Positions 52,717 to 62,174 of a DNA stretch of 64,000 nucleotides are shown here, in pieces. The stretch lies in the NCBI RefSeq assembly GCF_019891395.1, contig NZ_CP078143.1, positions 2,989,001 to 3,053,000 on the forward strand, given 5' to 3'. Both the position numbers and the translations under genes were made by a program. Below the pieces are notes generated by a model, which made no database searches, was not told the DNA's origin, and saw nothing but the letters and a program-made list of their open reading frames with translations. This DNA comes from Nitratireductor kimnyeongensis. Lineage in GTDB: Bacteria > Pseudomonadota > Alphaproteobacteria > Rhizobiales > Rhizobiaceae. Numbering within the stretch: the first letter of the stretch is position 1; every line of letters starts with the position of its first letter.

Positions 52717-54180
52717 TCAATATGGGCTTTCCACGTCTCCCATTTCCACATAGACGGATTTGAGCTGTGAATAATGGGCAAGTGCCGCCGTGGCGTTTTC
52801 GCGCCCGAAGCCGGATTGTTTCACGCCGCCGAAGGGAAGCTCGACCGGGGTGAGATTGTAGGTGTTGATCCAGCAGGTGCCGGCCTTCAGCGCGCCGATC
52901 ACGCGGTGGGCGCGGGTGAGATCTCTCGTGAAGACACCGGCTGCCAGTCCGAATGGTGTGTCATTGGCGCGCTCGATCACCTCATCCTCTCCCTCGAAGG
53001 TCAAAACGCTCATGACCGGGCCGAAAATTTCCTCGCGGGCAATGCGCATCCGGTCGCTGACACCGGTGAAGATGGTCGGCTCGACATAGAAGCCATCTTC
53101 AAGGCCCTGAAGCCGTGGCGCGCCACCGCCCTGGTGAAGGGTTGCGCCGTCTTCGCGGCCGATCTCGATATAGCGCAGCACCTTGTCATACTGCGCCTTG
53201 CTGATGAGCGGGCCGAGATGTGTCTCGGGATCGAGCGGGTCGCCCAGGCGAATGGCGCTGGTGCGCTCGGTGAGGCGCGAGAGGAAGCGCTCGTAGATGC
53301 CCTTCTGGACGAAAACACGCGTGCCATTGGAGCAGACCTGGCCCGTGGAATAGAAATTGCCGAGCATGGCCCCGCCGATGGCGTTTTCCACATCGGCATC
53401 ATCGAACACGATAAGGGGTGACTTGCCGCCGAGCTCCATCGTCGCCGGCTTCATCTCGCCGCCGGCGAGCGCCTGCACCTTCTTGCCCGTCTCGACGGAC
53501 CCGGTGAGTGAAACCTTGGCGACTTCGGGATGGGCGACAAGCGCGGCGCCAACATCGCCCAGTCCTTGCACCACGTTGAAGAGACCATCGGGCAGGCCGG
53601 CCTCGGTGAAGATTTCTGCCAGTCTGAGAGCCGAAAGCGGGGTCGCCTCAGAGGGCTTGAAGACCATGGCATTGCCCATGGCGAGCGCAGGTCCCGATTT
53701 CCAGCCGGCAATCTGGATCGGATAGTTCCAAGCGCCGATGCCGACACAAACCCCAAGCGGCTCGCGGCGCGTATAGCCGAAGGCACCGCCAAGCTCGACC
53801 TGCTCGCCATTGAAAGCGGCGACTGCACCGCCGAAGAATTCAAGCGCCTCGGCAGCGGAGGGGGCGTCGGCCACAAGGGTTTCCTGCAGCGCCTTGCCGG
53901 TGTTCAGTGTTTCGAGCTTCGCAAGTTCCTCATTGTGCTCAAGCAGGAGATCTGCCGCGCGCCGCAGGATGCGGCCGCGCTCGACAGGCTTCAGCTTCGC
54001 CCATGTGGGCTGGGCAGCGCGGGCTGCCTCCACGGCCAGTTCGACAATGTTGGGCGTGGCGGAATGGACGCGGGCGATGATCTCGCCAGTAGCGGGATAG
54101 ACGACCTCGATCACCTCGCCCTGTTCGTCCTCGACATGGCGGCCATTGATGTAGTGCGATGCTTTGGGCTGCGCGCGCAT
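52717..54180 (-). CDS. betB: Betaine aldehyde dehydrogenase
   Basis: A 487-residue NAD(P)-dependent aldehyde dehydrogenase oxidising betaine aldehyde to glycine betaine. N-terminal [33 protein letters not shown]-binding [20 protein letters not shown] and [12 protein letters not shown], catalytic Glu in [13 protein letters not shown] and nucleophilic Cys in [13 protein letters not shown]. The near-C-terminal [22 protein letters not shown] is diagnostic of the BetB branch. It is the last gene of betI-betA-betB. ATG 54180. Confidence 0.95.
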   Translation of the reverse strand: MRAQPKASHYINGRHVEDEQGEVIEVVYPATGEIIARVHSATPNIVELAVEAARAAQPTWAKLKPVERGRILRRAADLLLEHNEELAKLETLNTGKALQETLVADAPSAAEALEFFGGAVAAFNGEQVELGGAFGYTRREPLGVCVGIGAWNYPIQIAGWKSGPALAMGNAMVFKPSEATPLSALRLAEIFTEAGLPDGLFNVVQGLGDVGAALVAHPEVAKVSLTGSVETGKKVQALAGGEMKPATMELGGKSPLIVFDDADVENAIGGAMLGNFYSTGQVCSNGTRVFVQKGIYERFLSRLTERTSAIRLGDPLDPETHLGPLISKAQYDKVLRYIEIGREDGATLHQGGGAPRLQGLEDGFYVEPTIFTGVSDRMRIAREEIFGPVMSVLTFEGEDEVIERANDTPFGLAAGVFTRDLTRAHRVIGALKAGTCWINTYNLTPVELPFGGVKQSGFGRENATAALAHYSQLKSVYVEMGDVESPY

Positions 54181-54259
54181 GAATTCTCCAGCTTTCGGAA
54201 CGGTTCATCGTTTCATGGAAACGCGTCCCCGATCCATTCAATTTTTCAGCACAAATGCT

Positions 54260-55912
54260 CTAGCGGTCGGCTTCCCGCCAACGCGGGTTGATCCAGGGCT
54301 CCCGGTTGGACGGGCTGAGTGGCGTGCGACCGAGAATGTGGTCGGCCGCCTTCTCGCCGACCATGATCGAAGGACCGTTCAGATTGCCATTGGTGATACG
54401 GGGGAAGATCGACGAATCCGCGACCCGCAATCCCTCCACGCCAATCACCCGGCATTCGGCATCCACCACGCTCATGGCGTCGGCTGGCGCACCCATACGG
54501 CAGGTGCCACAGGGGTGATAGGCGCTCTCGGCGTGATCGCGGATGAAGGCGTCCAGTTCGTCGTCGCTCTGAACAGTCTTGCCCGGCGCGATCTCGCGGC
54601 CCCGGTAGGGCGTGAAGGCATCCTGCGAAAATATTTCGCGGGTGAGGCGAATGCAGTGGCGGAAATCGCTCCAGTCGTCCGTATGGGACATGTAGTTGAA
54701 GCGGATTTCCGGCTTATCCCAGGCGTCACCCGACCGGAGACGGATTGTGCCGCGCGATTTCGAACGCATCGGCCCGACATGGGCCTGAAAGCCATGACCA
54801 TTTGCCGCCGCCTTGCCGTCATAGCGAATGGCCACAGGCAGGAAATGGAACTGGATGTCGGGATAGGCGACCCCGGCGGCGGAGCGTACGAAGGCGCCGG
54901 CCTCAAAATGGTTGGAGGTGCCGAGGCCTGACTTCAGAAACAGCCATTGCGCGCCTATCAACGCTTTGGAAAGGATATTGAGCTTTGAGTAAAGCGTAAT
55001 GGGCTGCAGTGATTCCTGCTGGATATAAAGTTCCAGATGGTCTTGCAGATTGGAACCGACGCCGGGGCGATCCGCCACCACATTGATGCCATTCTCGCGC
55101 AGATGCTCTGCCGGACCGATTCCCGACAGCATCAAGAGCTTTGGTGAATTAATCGAAGATGCTGCGACGATAACCTCACGTCGTGCTTTAACGACCTGAA
55201 TCTTTTTGTGAGCTTCGACCTCGACGCCGACGGCACGTTGATTCTCCATGACAATGCGCCGGGCGAAGCCATTGACGAGACTCACATTCTCTCGCTTGAG
55301 CGCGGGCTTCAGATAAGCATTGGCGGTGGACCAACGCCGGCCATTGTGAATGGTCTGCTGGAGCGCGCCGAACCCTTCCTGCTTCGATCCGTTGTAATCT
55401 TCCGTGGTCTCGAAGCCCGCCTGGCGGCCGGCCTCGATGAAGGCTGAAAAGAGCGGGTTGTCGCGCGGGCCCTTGCGGACGTGGAGCGGGCCTTCCGTGC
55501 CGCGCCAGCCGGGCTCGCCATCGGCCATCGTCTCCATGCGCTTGAAATAGGGAAGCACGTCTGCGGAAGCCCAGCCGGTCGCGCCCTGATCGGCCCAATG
55601 GTCGAAGTCGCGCGCATGGCCGCGCACATAGACCATGCCGTTGATGGAGGAGGAACCGCCGATCACCTTGCCACGCGGGGTGGCGAGTACGCGGCCGCCC
55701 AAATGTGGCTCCGGTTCGCTCTGAAAACCCCAATCATAGCGCGCCATGTTCATGGGGAAGGAGAGGGCGGCGGGCATCTGGATGAAGGGGCCGAAATCGC
55801 CGCCGCCATATTCGATCACGATGACGGAATTCTTGCCGCCTTCGGAAAGGCGGTGGGCGAGCGCGGCACCGGCAGAGCCGGAGCCGATGATGACGAAATC
55901 GGCCTCATGCAT
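54260..55912 (-). CDS. betA: Choline dehydrogenase
   Basis: A 550-residue GMC-family FAD oxidoreductase converting choline to betaine aldehyde. The Rossmann motif is [15 protein letters not shown] near residues 8-22. GMC signatures are [20 protein letters not shown] and [24 protein letters not shown] [11 protein letters not shown]. The C-terminal catalytic His region is [12 protein letters not shown] and the Asn of [20 protein letters not shown]. The ATG at 55912 is the family start ([15 protein letters not shown]); upstream codons do not fit. It overlaps the betI end by 8 bases and is 79 bases upstream of betB. Confidence 0.95.
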   Translation of the reverse strand: MHEADFVIIGSGSAGAALAHRLSEGGKNSVIVIEYGGGDFGPFIQMPAALSFPMNMARYDWGFQSEPEPHLGGRVLATPRGKVIGGSSSINGMVYVRGHARDFDHWADQGATGWASADVLPYFKRMETMADGEPGWRGTEGPLHVRKGPRDNPLFSAFIEAGRQAGFETTEDYNGSKQEGFGALQQTIHNGRRWSTANAYLKPALKRENVSLVNGFARRIVMENQRAVGVEVEAHKKIQVVKARREVIVAASSINSPKLLMLSGIGPAEHLRENGINVVADRPGVGSNLQDHLELYIQQESLQPITLYSKLNILSKALIGAQWLFLKSGLGTSNHFEAGAFVRSAAGVAYPDIQFHFLPVAIRYDGKAAANGHGFQAHVGPMRSKSRGTIRLRSGDAWDKPEIRFNYMSHTDDWSDFRHCIRLTREIFSQDAFTPYRGREIAPGKTVQSDDELDAFIRDHAESAYHPCGTCRMGAPADAMSVVDAECRVIGVEGLRVADSSIFPRITNGNLNGPSIMVGEKAADHILGRTPLSPSNREPWINPRWREADR

Positions 55913-56507
55913 GGGGCAGGCTCCTATGGGAGGGGTGCCGGGCAAGGGCCATGTCGAGATAATCTTCGACAAGGGAGATGGCGGTGGCAGAATCCTCGAC
56001 GCCCTCGCCAAGCGCGCGGCGCAGATAAAGACCGTCGATAAGGGCGGCGATGCCGCGTGCGGTGCGGATGGCGCTTGCGTGGGGGAGGTGCGCAAGCCCG
56101 CTCATCAAATCGCTGTGCAGCCGGCGCACATAGATGCGGAAGAGGCGACCGAGTGCCGCGTCACGCCGCGCCTCCACGTAGAAGGCGAGCCATGCGGCGA
56201 TGATTTCGGGGCGAAACTGATCGGTCGACAGGTTCACCGCGATGATTGCGCGGACCCGTTCGGTGCCGGAAACGGGCGCGATGGCCGGGCGAATCTCCTC
56301 GCCGAGCTTGGAAAGGATATGGCGCATCGTTTCGAACAGGAGATCGTCCTTGCCGCCGAAATAATGATGGGCGAGGGCCGTCGAGACGCCGGCCCGGCCG
56401 GCTATATCCGACATGGTGACGTTGAGCGCGCCGCGCTCGCCGATGGCGCTGATGGCCGCATCGATGAGCGCGCGGCGGCGTATGGGTTCCATTCCGATCT
56501 TTGGCAT
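55905..56507 (-). CDS. betI: TetR-family repressor BetI
   Basis: A 200-residue TetR regulator of choline-betaine synthesis genes. The N-terminus [19 protein letters not shown] is the conserved BetI start, and the HTH is [26 protein letters not shown]. The C-terminal ligand domain contains [18 protein letters not shown] and [17 protein letters not shown]. It is choline-responsive in other bacteria. A perfect palindrome 16 bases upstream of the start is the likely operator. ATG 56507 is chosen over 56516. It heads the betIAB operon. Confidence 0.93.
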   Translation of the reverse strand: MPKIGMEPIRRRALIDAAISAIGERGALNVTMSDIAGRAGVSTALAHHYFGGKDDLLFETMRHILSKLGEEIRPAIAPVSGTERVRAIIAVNLSTDQFRPEIIAAWLAFYVEARRDAALGRLFRIYVRRLHSDLMSGLAHLPHASAIRTARGIAALIDGLYLRRALGEGVEDSATAISLVEDYLDMALARHPSHRSLPHA

Positions 56508-56522
56508 GAGTGTCATTTATTA

Positions 56523-56542
56523 TTGATTGATTAGTCAATCAA
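56523..56542. promoter_or_regulatory. BetI operator palindrome
   Basis: TTGATTGA (56523-56530) and TCAATCAA (56535-56542) are perfect 8-bp arms around TTAG, beginning 16 bases upstream of betI. This resembles known BetI operators (TTGA-TTGAAC...TCAA style), so autoregulation is likely. It also lies upstream of the divergent thiolase gene. Confidence 0.8.
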
Positions 56543-56689
56543 GAAGAATCGGGGGTGAAACATGGGACAGGAAAAGCCGCTATGCGGAAAATAGTTCACG
56601 CTTGAACAAAGTTGCCGACGGATTTATGGTGCTGCTCACATGTTTGCTCTAATCTGCGGCTTGACGTGCCGCCCCTGGGGAGAGACGAG

Positions 56690-57856
56690 ATGACCGCATG
56701 CATTGTGGGCTGGGCCCATTCGAAATTCGGCAAGCTGACCGACGACACGCTTGAAGGGCTGATCGTTCAGGTGGCGCGCGAGGCGCTGGACCATGCCGGC
56801 ATCGGAGCAGAGGATGTGGACGAGATCGTGCTCGGTCACTTCAATGCCGGCTTTTCACCGCAGGATTTCACGGCAAGTCTCGTGCTGCAGGCCGATGACC
56901 GTCTGCGTTTCAAGCCGGCCACGCGGGTGGAAAACGCCTGTGCGACTGGCTCGGCCGCCGTGCGGCAGGGCGCCCGCTCCATCGCCGCGCGCGACGCCCG
57001 CATCGTGCTTGTGGTGGGCGCGGAGCAGATGACGAAAACACCCGGTCCGCAGATTGCCGAAAACCTGCTGAAAGCGTCCTATTTGCCCGAAGATGGCGAG
57101 ATTCCGGGCGGTTTTGCCGGCGTTTTCGGGAAAATCGCCGATGCCTATTTCCAGAAATATGGCGACCAGTCGGATGCGCTTGCCACACTCGCGGCCAAGA
57201 ACCATAAAAACGGTGTCGAGAACCCGTTTGCGCAGATGCGGAAGGATCTGGGGTTTGACTTCTGCCGCCAGGAGAGCGAGCGCAATCCTTATGTCGCCGG
57301 ACCGTTGAAGCGGACGGATTGCTCGCTGGTTTCGGATGGTGCGGCTGCGATCGTGTTGACGGATACGCAAACCGCACTTTCGATGCGCCGCGCAGTGGCG
57401 CTTAGAGCAAACGAGCATGTGCAGGACTTTCTGCCCATGTCGAAGCGCGACATTCTCAGATTCGAGGGCTGCGAAGAGGCCTGGAAGCGCGCGCTCAAAA
57501 GTGCTGGCGTGACGCTGAACGATCTCTCTTTCGTCGAAACCCATGACTGCTTCACCATTGCCGAGCTCATCGAATATGAGGCGATGGGGCTGGCAAAACC
57601 GGGCGAGGGAGGAAAGATCGCGCTTGAAGGTCAGACCGAGAAGAGCGGGCGTCTGCCGGTGAACCCGTCAGGCGGGCTGAAGGCCAAGGGGCATCCGATC
57701 GGTGCGACCGGCGTTTCCATGCATGCGCTGACGGCGATGCAGCTGACCGGTGAGGCCGGCGGCATCCAGATTCCCGATGCGAAGCTGGGCGGCATCTTCA
57801 ACATGGGAGGCGCGGCGGTCGCCAACTATGTGTCGATCCTCGAGCGCATCAAGTAG
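56690..57856 (+). CDS. Thiolase (acetyl-CoA acetyltransferase, SCP-x-like)
   Basis: A 388-residue thiolase-superfamily enzyme. The nucleophilic Cys is in ENACATGSAAV. The second Cys/His sites appear as ETHDCFTIAELIEYEAMG and the glycine-rich GGLKAKGHPIGATGVSMHAL, the non-canonical pattern of SCP-x-type thiolases rather than the classical degradative enzymes. It could cleave or condense acyl-CoA; the substrate is unknown. The ATG at 56690 has GGGGAGAG upstream. It is divergent from betI, and its last 8 bases overlap the convergent DUF3750 gene. Confidence 0.9.
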   Translation: MTACIVGWAHSKFGKLTDDTLEGLIVQVAREALDHAGIGAEDVDEIVLGHFNAGFSPQDFTASLVLQADDRLRFKPATRVENACATGSAAVRQGARSIAARDARIVLVVGAEQMTKTPGPQIAENLLKASYLPEDGEIPGGFAGVFGKIADAYFQKYGDQSDALATLAAKNHKNGVENPFAQMRKDLGFDFCRQESERNPYVAGPLKRTDCSLVSDGAAAIVLTDTQTALSMRRAVALRANEHVQDFLPMSKRDILRFEGCEEAWKRALKSAGVTLNDLSFVETHDCFTIAELIEYEAMGLAKPGEGGKIALEGQTEKSGRLPVNPSGGLKAKGHPIGATGVSMHALTAMQLTGEAGGIQIPDAKLGGIFNMGGAAVANYVSILERIK

Positions 57857-58628
57857 CGGGCTGTCCCTGTTCGCCGGCGGTCGCTGACGGCCACAGTTCG
57901 ACGCGGCCGAAGCCCGGCACCTTGAGTGCCGGGTGTCGCAGATCGAGACCCGCGACCAGCCCGAGAAAATGCAGCTCGAAACCGGAACGCAGGCCGGCGG
58001 CAATGCCTGCCAGCCCGCCGAGCGAAACTTGTACATCGCTCCAGTCCGGTGTGTGATCGAAGGTGAAAAGACCCGGACGATAATCGCGCCCGACAGCGGT
58101 CGGCGGCAGGGCAATGTCGAGATCCGGTACGCTACGCAGCACGTGCGCGGTGAAGGAATTGGAATTCGGTCCGGGCCAGATCCCATAGTCACCATGCTGC
58201 GAGAAGGGATAGCTGGCAATGGCCGCCTCCACTTGCGGCATGAGGCGCTCGGCTTCCTCTCCTGTGATCGCGGCCACAACGTAGGGCGTGTTGGAATACC
58301 AGCGCCCATCTGCCGGATAGGCGTTGCGGCGCACGGGGCTTCCCCAGCCGACCTTGTCATAGCGGTCATAGGATGAAGCGCCAGCGCGCTTGAGAACCAG
58401 CCAGCTATGGACGGACAGGGCGCCCTTCATGCCGCCAGTGCGCGCGGCCATGACATAGATCGCAGTTCGTGGATCGTCGGTTGCTTGTGGAAGAACGCCG
58501 CTTGCGGACCAGTCGGCGCTGCGCCACGAGCCCGGCCTGTCCTGCATGGCCCACCATGCCAGCGAGGCAAAGGCCGGCAGAATGAAGACAAGGGTGATAA
58601 ACAGCAAAGTCCGCTTGAAAAAACGCAT
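57849..58628 (-). CDS. DUF3750 family protein
   Basis: A 259-residue protein with an N-terminal membrane anchor or signal (RTLLFITLVFILPAFASLAWW) followed by a DUF3750 domain. Landmarks are TGGMKGALSVHSWLVLKRAG, YDKVGWGSPVRRNAYPADGRWY, YPFSQHGDYGIWPGPNSNSFTAHVLR and the C-terminal VSLGGLAGIAAGLRSGFELHFLGL. Its role is unknown. The conserved NSFTAHV segment resembles a catalytic site, but this is inference. Convergent with the thiolase by 8 bases and divergent from the asparaginase gene. Confidence 0.87.
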   Translation of the reverse strand: MRFFKRTLLFITLVFILPAFASLAWWAMQDRPGSWRSADWSASGVLPQATDDPRTAIYVMAARTGGMKGALSVHSWLVLKRAGASSYDRYDKVGWGSPVRRNAYPADGRWYSNTPYVVAAITGEEAERLMPQVEAAIASYPFSQHGDYGIWPGPNSNSFTAHVLRSVPDLDIALPPTAVGRDYRPGLFTFDHTPDWSDVQVSLGGLAGIAAGLRSGFELHFLGLVAGLDLRHPALKVPGFGRVELWPSATAGEQGQPAT

Positions 58629-58690
58629 GAGGCCCAGTCTATTGTCGCCGGAAGATAATCAAAATGAATCCCGCAAAATACGGTGAAAAC

Positions 58691-59695
58691 ATGGGCAATC
58701 CGGTTCTGGTCGAAGTGCTGCGCGGTAACGTTGTCGAGAGCAGGCATCGGGGCGCGATCGCCGTGTTCGATGCGGATGGCGGAAAGGTCATGAGCCTCGG
58801 CGACGTCGATCGGCCCGTATTCCCACGTTCTGCCGTGAAATCCATCCAGGCGCTGCCTTTCGTGGAAAGCGGGGCGGCGGACGCTTTCCGCTTCGGGAAT
58901 CGGGAAATCGCGCTTGCCTGTGCATCGCATTCGGGCGAGCCGGAGCATGCGGCGCTGGCGACTTCCATGCTCGAACGGGCCGGGCTCGGAGCGAAAGATT
59001 TTGAGTGTGGGGCGCACTGGTCGTCGGAAGAGCATGTCCTGATCGAGCAGGCGCGCAATCTCGCGGAGCCGACGGCTGCGCACAACAATTGTTCGGGAAA
59101 ACACGCTGGCTTCCTGTGCACCTGTGCGCATCTCGGCCATGATCCGCAGGGCTATGTGGCGCTTGGGCACCCGGCGCAGGAGGCGGTGAAGACGGCCATG
59201 GAGACGGTGACGGGGGCTGCGCATGAAAGCGATCTGTGCGGCACGGATGGCTGTTCCATTCCCACCTATGCCGTGCCGCTGAAGGCGCTGGCGCAGGGGT
59301 TTGCGCGCATGGCGACAGGAACCGGGTTCGCGCCCGAACGCGCGAAAGCCGCGAAGCGCATTTTCGCCGCCTGTATGGCGGAGCCGTTCTATGTGGCAGG
59401 CAGCGGGCGCGCCGATACGCGGATGATGGAAGCCGGCAAGGGACGCATCTTCACCAAGACGGGCGCGGAAGGCGTGTTTTGTGCCGCAATTCCAGAGAAG
59501 GGCATTGGCATTGCGCTCAAATGCGATGACGGCGCGACGCGTGCCGCAGAAGTGATGGTCGCCGAGGTGCTGGCGCAGCTTCTGGATGGTGATGCATTGG
59601 CCGAGACGCTGCGTGGCATGGCTCGACCGGTTTTAACCAGTCGACGTGGGTTCGAGGTGGGGTCGCTGCGGCCTTCCGAGCAGCTAGTCGGATAG
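58691..59695 (+). CDS. L-asparaginase, Rhizobium etli (AnsA/PF06089) type
   Basis: A 334-residue enzyme of the PF06089 family, unrelated to the E. coli asparaginase fold family. Landmarks are MGNPVLVEVLRGNVVESRHRG, the Ser-x-x-Lys pair (PRSAVKSIQ), the HSGEPEHAALA helix, the catalytic Cys-Ser-Gly-Lys in NNCSGKHAGFL, and LCGTDGCSIPTYAVPL. It hydrolyses asparagine to aspartate and ammonia and supports growth on asparagine. ATG 58691 matches family starts; ATG 58664 is the alternative, with GGAAG nearby. Confidence 0.88.
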   Translation: MGNPVLVEVLRGNVVESRHRGAIAVFDADGGKVMSLGDVDRPVFPRSAVKSIQALPFVESGAADAFRFGNREIALACASHSGEPEHAALATSMLERAGLGAKDFECGAHWSSEEHVLIEQARNLAEPTAAHNNCSGKHAGFLCTCAHLGHDPQGYVALGHPAQEAVKTAMETVTGAAHESDLCGTDGCSIPTYAVPLKALAQGFARMATGTGFAPERAKAAKRIFAACMAEPFYVAGSGRADTRMMEAGKGRIFTKTGAEGVFCAAIPEKGIGIALKCDDGATRAAEVMVAEVLAQLLDGDALAETLRGMARPVLTSRRGFEVGSLRPSEQLVG

Positions 59696-59720
59696 AGCGC
59701 TTAGAGCGTACGCAGTGAAA

Positions 59721-60000
59721 ACAGGATCCACGGTGAATGGCATTGGTCTGCATTGACGTGGTGCGTGGTTCGACAGGCTCACCATGAGGGAGGGCTTTGG
59801 TGGCACATCCGTTTGGAACAGGATCCACGGTGGATGGCATCGGCCTGCATTGACGTGGTGCGTGGTTCGACAAGCTCACCATGAGGGAGGGAATCGGTTT
59901 CACACCGCTGCGCCGCCGTTCCGCTAGCCTTTATGGCAGCGACGACTTCCTTCATGGTGAACAAAGCCCTCCCTCATGGTGAGCTTGTCGAACCCCGCAC
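59721..60000. repeat. Two 74-bp direct repeats and an inverted partial copy
   Basis: Copies at 59721-59794 and 59818-59891 differ at 4 of 74 positions, both ending TTCGACA(G/A)GCTCACCATGAGGGAGGG. A reverse-complement copy of the final ~28 bases lies at 59967-59994. The 374-base interval holds no gene. The GTTCGACAAGCTCACCATGAGGG core resembles a common alphaproteobacterial intergenic repeat. Confidence 0.9.
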
Positions 60001-60069
60001 CGCCTCTTGCCACACAATCATTGCGTGCCCTGCGCGGCGAAGAGGATCGCGGCAATATTCGGTGATGTC

Positions 60070-61437
60070 CTAACCTGCCCGATTGTCCGCAAGCGTCAGA
60101 TGCGGGATGGCCTCGCTACCGGAGCGTAGCAGATCGCCGGTGGCGGCATCGGCCCAGCGATGGCCGACGACCGCGCCATTGGGTGTATCCTCGAAGACAT
60201 TGCCGGATATGACGGCGGCGCCCGAACCTTCGACCACGGAAACGATGATGCCGGTTTTCGCCTTGCGGATGACATTGCCCGAAGCGGTGACATTGCGCAG
60301 AAAGGGGCCCCAGCCCATGCGGATGCCGGCAAGCGGCGCGTTTTCGATGATGTTGCCGGTGACCGTGCTGTCGGCCTCGACATTGATGCCGATGCCAAAA
60401 CCGGCCATGGGCGAGGGGTAGGGGCCGTCTGCCGAAAGATTGCGGATGATGTTGCCGGTGCAGGCGCAGAGCCGTCCACCCTTGTCGAAATTGGCCATGG
60501 AGATGCCGTGGGCAGCCCCATCCACGAGATTGCCGGTGATGACCGCACCCTGAAAGGCGAACTCCGCGTAGAGGGCGGTTTCGCCCGAACGCAGGCAGGT
60601 GTTGCCGGAGATCTGGAGATTGCCGGCGCTGTTGCCGCGTATGGCGGAAAAGGCGCAGTCAGCAATTTCATTGTCCGACACACGGAGATTGTCAGCGCGG
60701 TAGGCGTTGATGCCATTGCCATACTGGCCGGTGCCACCCTTGTCGGCGCGGATGCGGCTGATGCGGTTTCCAGAAACACGGCTGCCATCTGCTCCAGGAG
60801 CGCTGCGGTGGATCAGAATGCCGGCATTGCCGCAATCGGTGACGGTGTTTTCGATGACATCAAGGCCGCTCGAGTCCAGTGCGTAGAGCGCGTAGTCGGT
60901 GATGCCGGTAATAGCGCAATCGCGGATGCTGCCCTGTGCGCGGCGGAGCGAGAGGCCATTTCCGCCGCCGTTGGAGAAGACACAGTTCTCGATGGCAATG
61001 TGGCGGGTTTTTTCAATGTCGAGCAGGCCGCCGCCTGAACCGGAAGGCGGCATGAGCCGGCCATCGAATGCGAGGCCGGAAAGCGCCAGATGGTGACTGT
61101 CTCGCGCAGTGAATATCGATCCGAGGTTATCCTGCTCCAGATGCGTGGCTCCCGGAACGCCGAAAAGACGGGTTTGCCGGGGAAGCGCGAGATCGGAGAG
61201 ACGGTAGCGGCCCGGCGGCAGGAATATGGGGATGGCTTCTGCGCTTGCCCGTTCAAGCAGGGCCTGGAGGGCAGAGGTCTGGTTTTCGGCTGCGTTGGGT
61301 GTGAGGCCGAATTCGGCTGCGTTTGCGGCACCCGTTGCAGCGCGTCGCAGTGCGGCATCGGCTAAGGCCGCACGCGGCATGGCAAGGCCGAGGACGGCAA
61401 AACCTGCGGTGGCTTTCAACAGGCGACGGCGGTTCAT
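60070..61437 (-). CDS. Tat-exported parallel beta-helix protein (TIGR03808-like)
   Basis: A 455-residue protein. It has a twin-arginine signal (MNRRRLLKATAGFAVLGLAMP, cleaved near residue 27) and then many short repeats with a GN-I-x-N/GNV pattern, typical of a right-handed beta helix (SGNRISRIRADKGG, SGNTCLRSGETALYAEF, TGNLVDGAAHGISMANF, TGNIIRNLSADG, SGNVIRKAKTGII). The family TIGR03808, as I recall, is specific to rhizobiales and of unknown role. It may bind or cleave polysaccharide. No neighbouring operon partners are apparent. Confidence 0.87.
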   Translation of the reverse strand: MNRRRLLKATAGFAVLGLAMPRAALADAALRRAATGAANAAEFGLTPNAAENQTSALQALLERASAEAIPIFLPPGRYRLSDLALPRQTRLFGVPGATHLEQDNLGSIFTARDSHHLALSGLAFDGRLMPPSGSGGGLLDIEKTRHIAIENCVFSNGGGNGLSLRRAQGSIRDCAITGITDYALYALDSSGLDVIENTVTDCGNAGILIHRSAPGADGSRVSGNRISRIRADKGGTGQYGNGINAYRADNLRVSDNEIADCAFSAIRGNSAGNLQISGNTCLRSGETALYAEFAFQGAVITGNLVDGAAHGISMANFDKGGRLCACTGNIIRNLSADGPYPSPMAGFGIGINVEADSTVTGNIIENAPLAGIRMGWGPFLRNVTASGNVIRKAKTGIIVSVVEGSGAAVISGNVFEDTPNGAVVGHRWADAATGDLLRSGSEAIPHLTLADNRAG

Positions 61438-61501
61438 ATTGGTACAACTCCGACTTGGTCTGCTGGTGCCCGCTATTGAATGCAGGTTTCGTGCCGCAGG
61501 A

Positions 61502-61891
61502 TCAGGTGTCTAGCGGGACGGTATGGTCGCGGAAGAAACGGGCCGCACCTTCTTCGTCGATCTCGCCGGCGGCGAGGTCCATCACGAAAGTATAAAGCAA
61601 TCCGTCATTGGCAATCATGCGGTAGCCGTGAAGCAGAAGAAACGTACCCGCTGCAACGATTGCCGTGCGTTTGTTGCCATCCACAAAGGCGTGGTTTCGT
61701 GCAAGACCAAATGCGTGGGCGGCGGCGAGCGCGTGGACGTCCGGCGTTTCATACAGTGCCTTGTTCTCTGCTCTTGCGAGAGCGGATTCAAATGCGTTTT
61801 CATCGCGGACGCCGCGCGCGCCGCCGTGCCTGCGCAATTGCTCTTCATGCACCGCTTCCACGGCAAGCCGTGAGAGGAATGTCCATCTCAT
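61502..61891 (-). CDS. Doc-type (Fic-fold) toxin
   Basis: A 129-residue death-on-curing protein. The Fic catalytic motif is HAFVDGNKRTAIVAAGTFL (HxFxDGNKRT), with the early region AVEAVHEEQLRRHGGARGVRDENAFESALA typical of Doc. Doc toxins phosphorylate elongation factor Tu. Its start overlaps the stop of the upstream AbrB-type antitoxin by 4 bases. The usual Phd antitoxin is replaced by an AbrB/MazE-type protein. Signatures are intact, so it is probably active. Confidence 0.92.
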   Translation of the reverse strand: MRWTFLSRLAVEAVHEEQLRRHGGARGVRDENAFESALARAENKALYETPDVHALAAAHAFGLARNHAFVDGNKRTAIVAAGTFLLLHGYRMIANDGLLYTFVMDLAAGEIDEEGAARFFRDHTVPLDT

Positions 61892-62109
61892 TCGGCGAGC
61901 TTTTGCAAAGCGACCTTATATTGATCCATGAACTGCCGCGCCGCTTCCATCTGACGTTCGAACTGATCGTCGGTCGCGGCGAGAGAGACGCCATTGTCAG
62001 TCTCCGTGAGCACCAGTTGGTCTCCCGACTTCAAGCCTTTCCGATCAAGCACCTCCTTCGGAAGGATGACACCTTCCGAATTGCCGATCTTGCGAATGGT
62101 CACCTTCAT
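61888..62109 (-). CDS. AbrB/MazE-type antitoxin
   Basis: A 73-residue protein. The swapped-hairpin AbrB DNA-binding domain is at the N-terminus (MKVTIRKIGNSEGVILPKEV, then KSGDQLVLTETDNGVSL), followed by a C-terminal helix (FERQMEAARQFMDQYKVALQ) that probably neutralises the Doc toxin. It overlaps the toxin start by 4 bases. A palindrome at 62125-62146 directly upstream suggests autoregulation. Confidence 0.92.
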   Translation of the reverse strand: MKVTIRKIGNSEGVILPKEVLDRKGLKSGDQLVLTETDNGVSLAATDDQFERQMEAARQFMDQYKVALQKLAE

Positions 62110-62124
62110 GGCTTTGGCTCCGTC

Positions 62125-62146
62125 TGTTATACCTTAAGTTATAACA
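62125..62146. promoter_or_regulatory. Palindromic operator of the toxin-antitoxin operon
   Basis: TGTTATA (62125-62131) and TATAACA (62140-62146) are perfect 7-bp arms around an 8-base centre, starting 16 bases upstream of the antitoxin gene. The arm contains a TATAAC stretch that could serve as a -10 element, so the antitoxin may sit on its own promoter. Confidence 0.65.
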
Positions 62147-62174
62147 TGGCGCCGTCCATTTCAAGATCAGGGCG

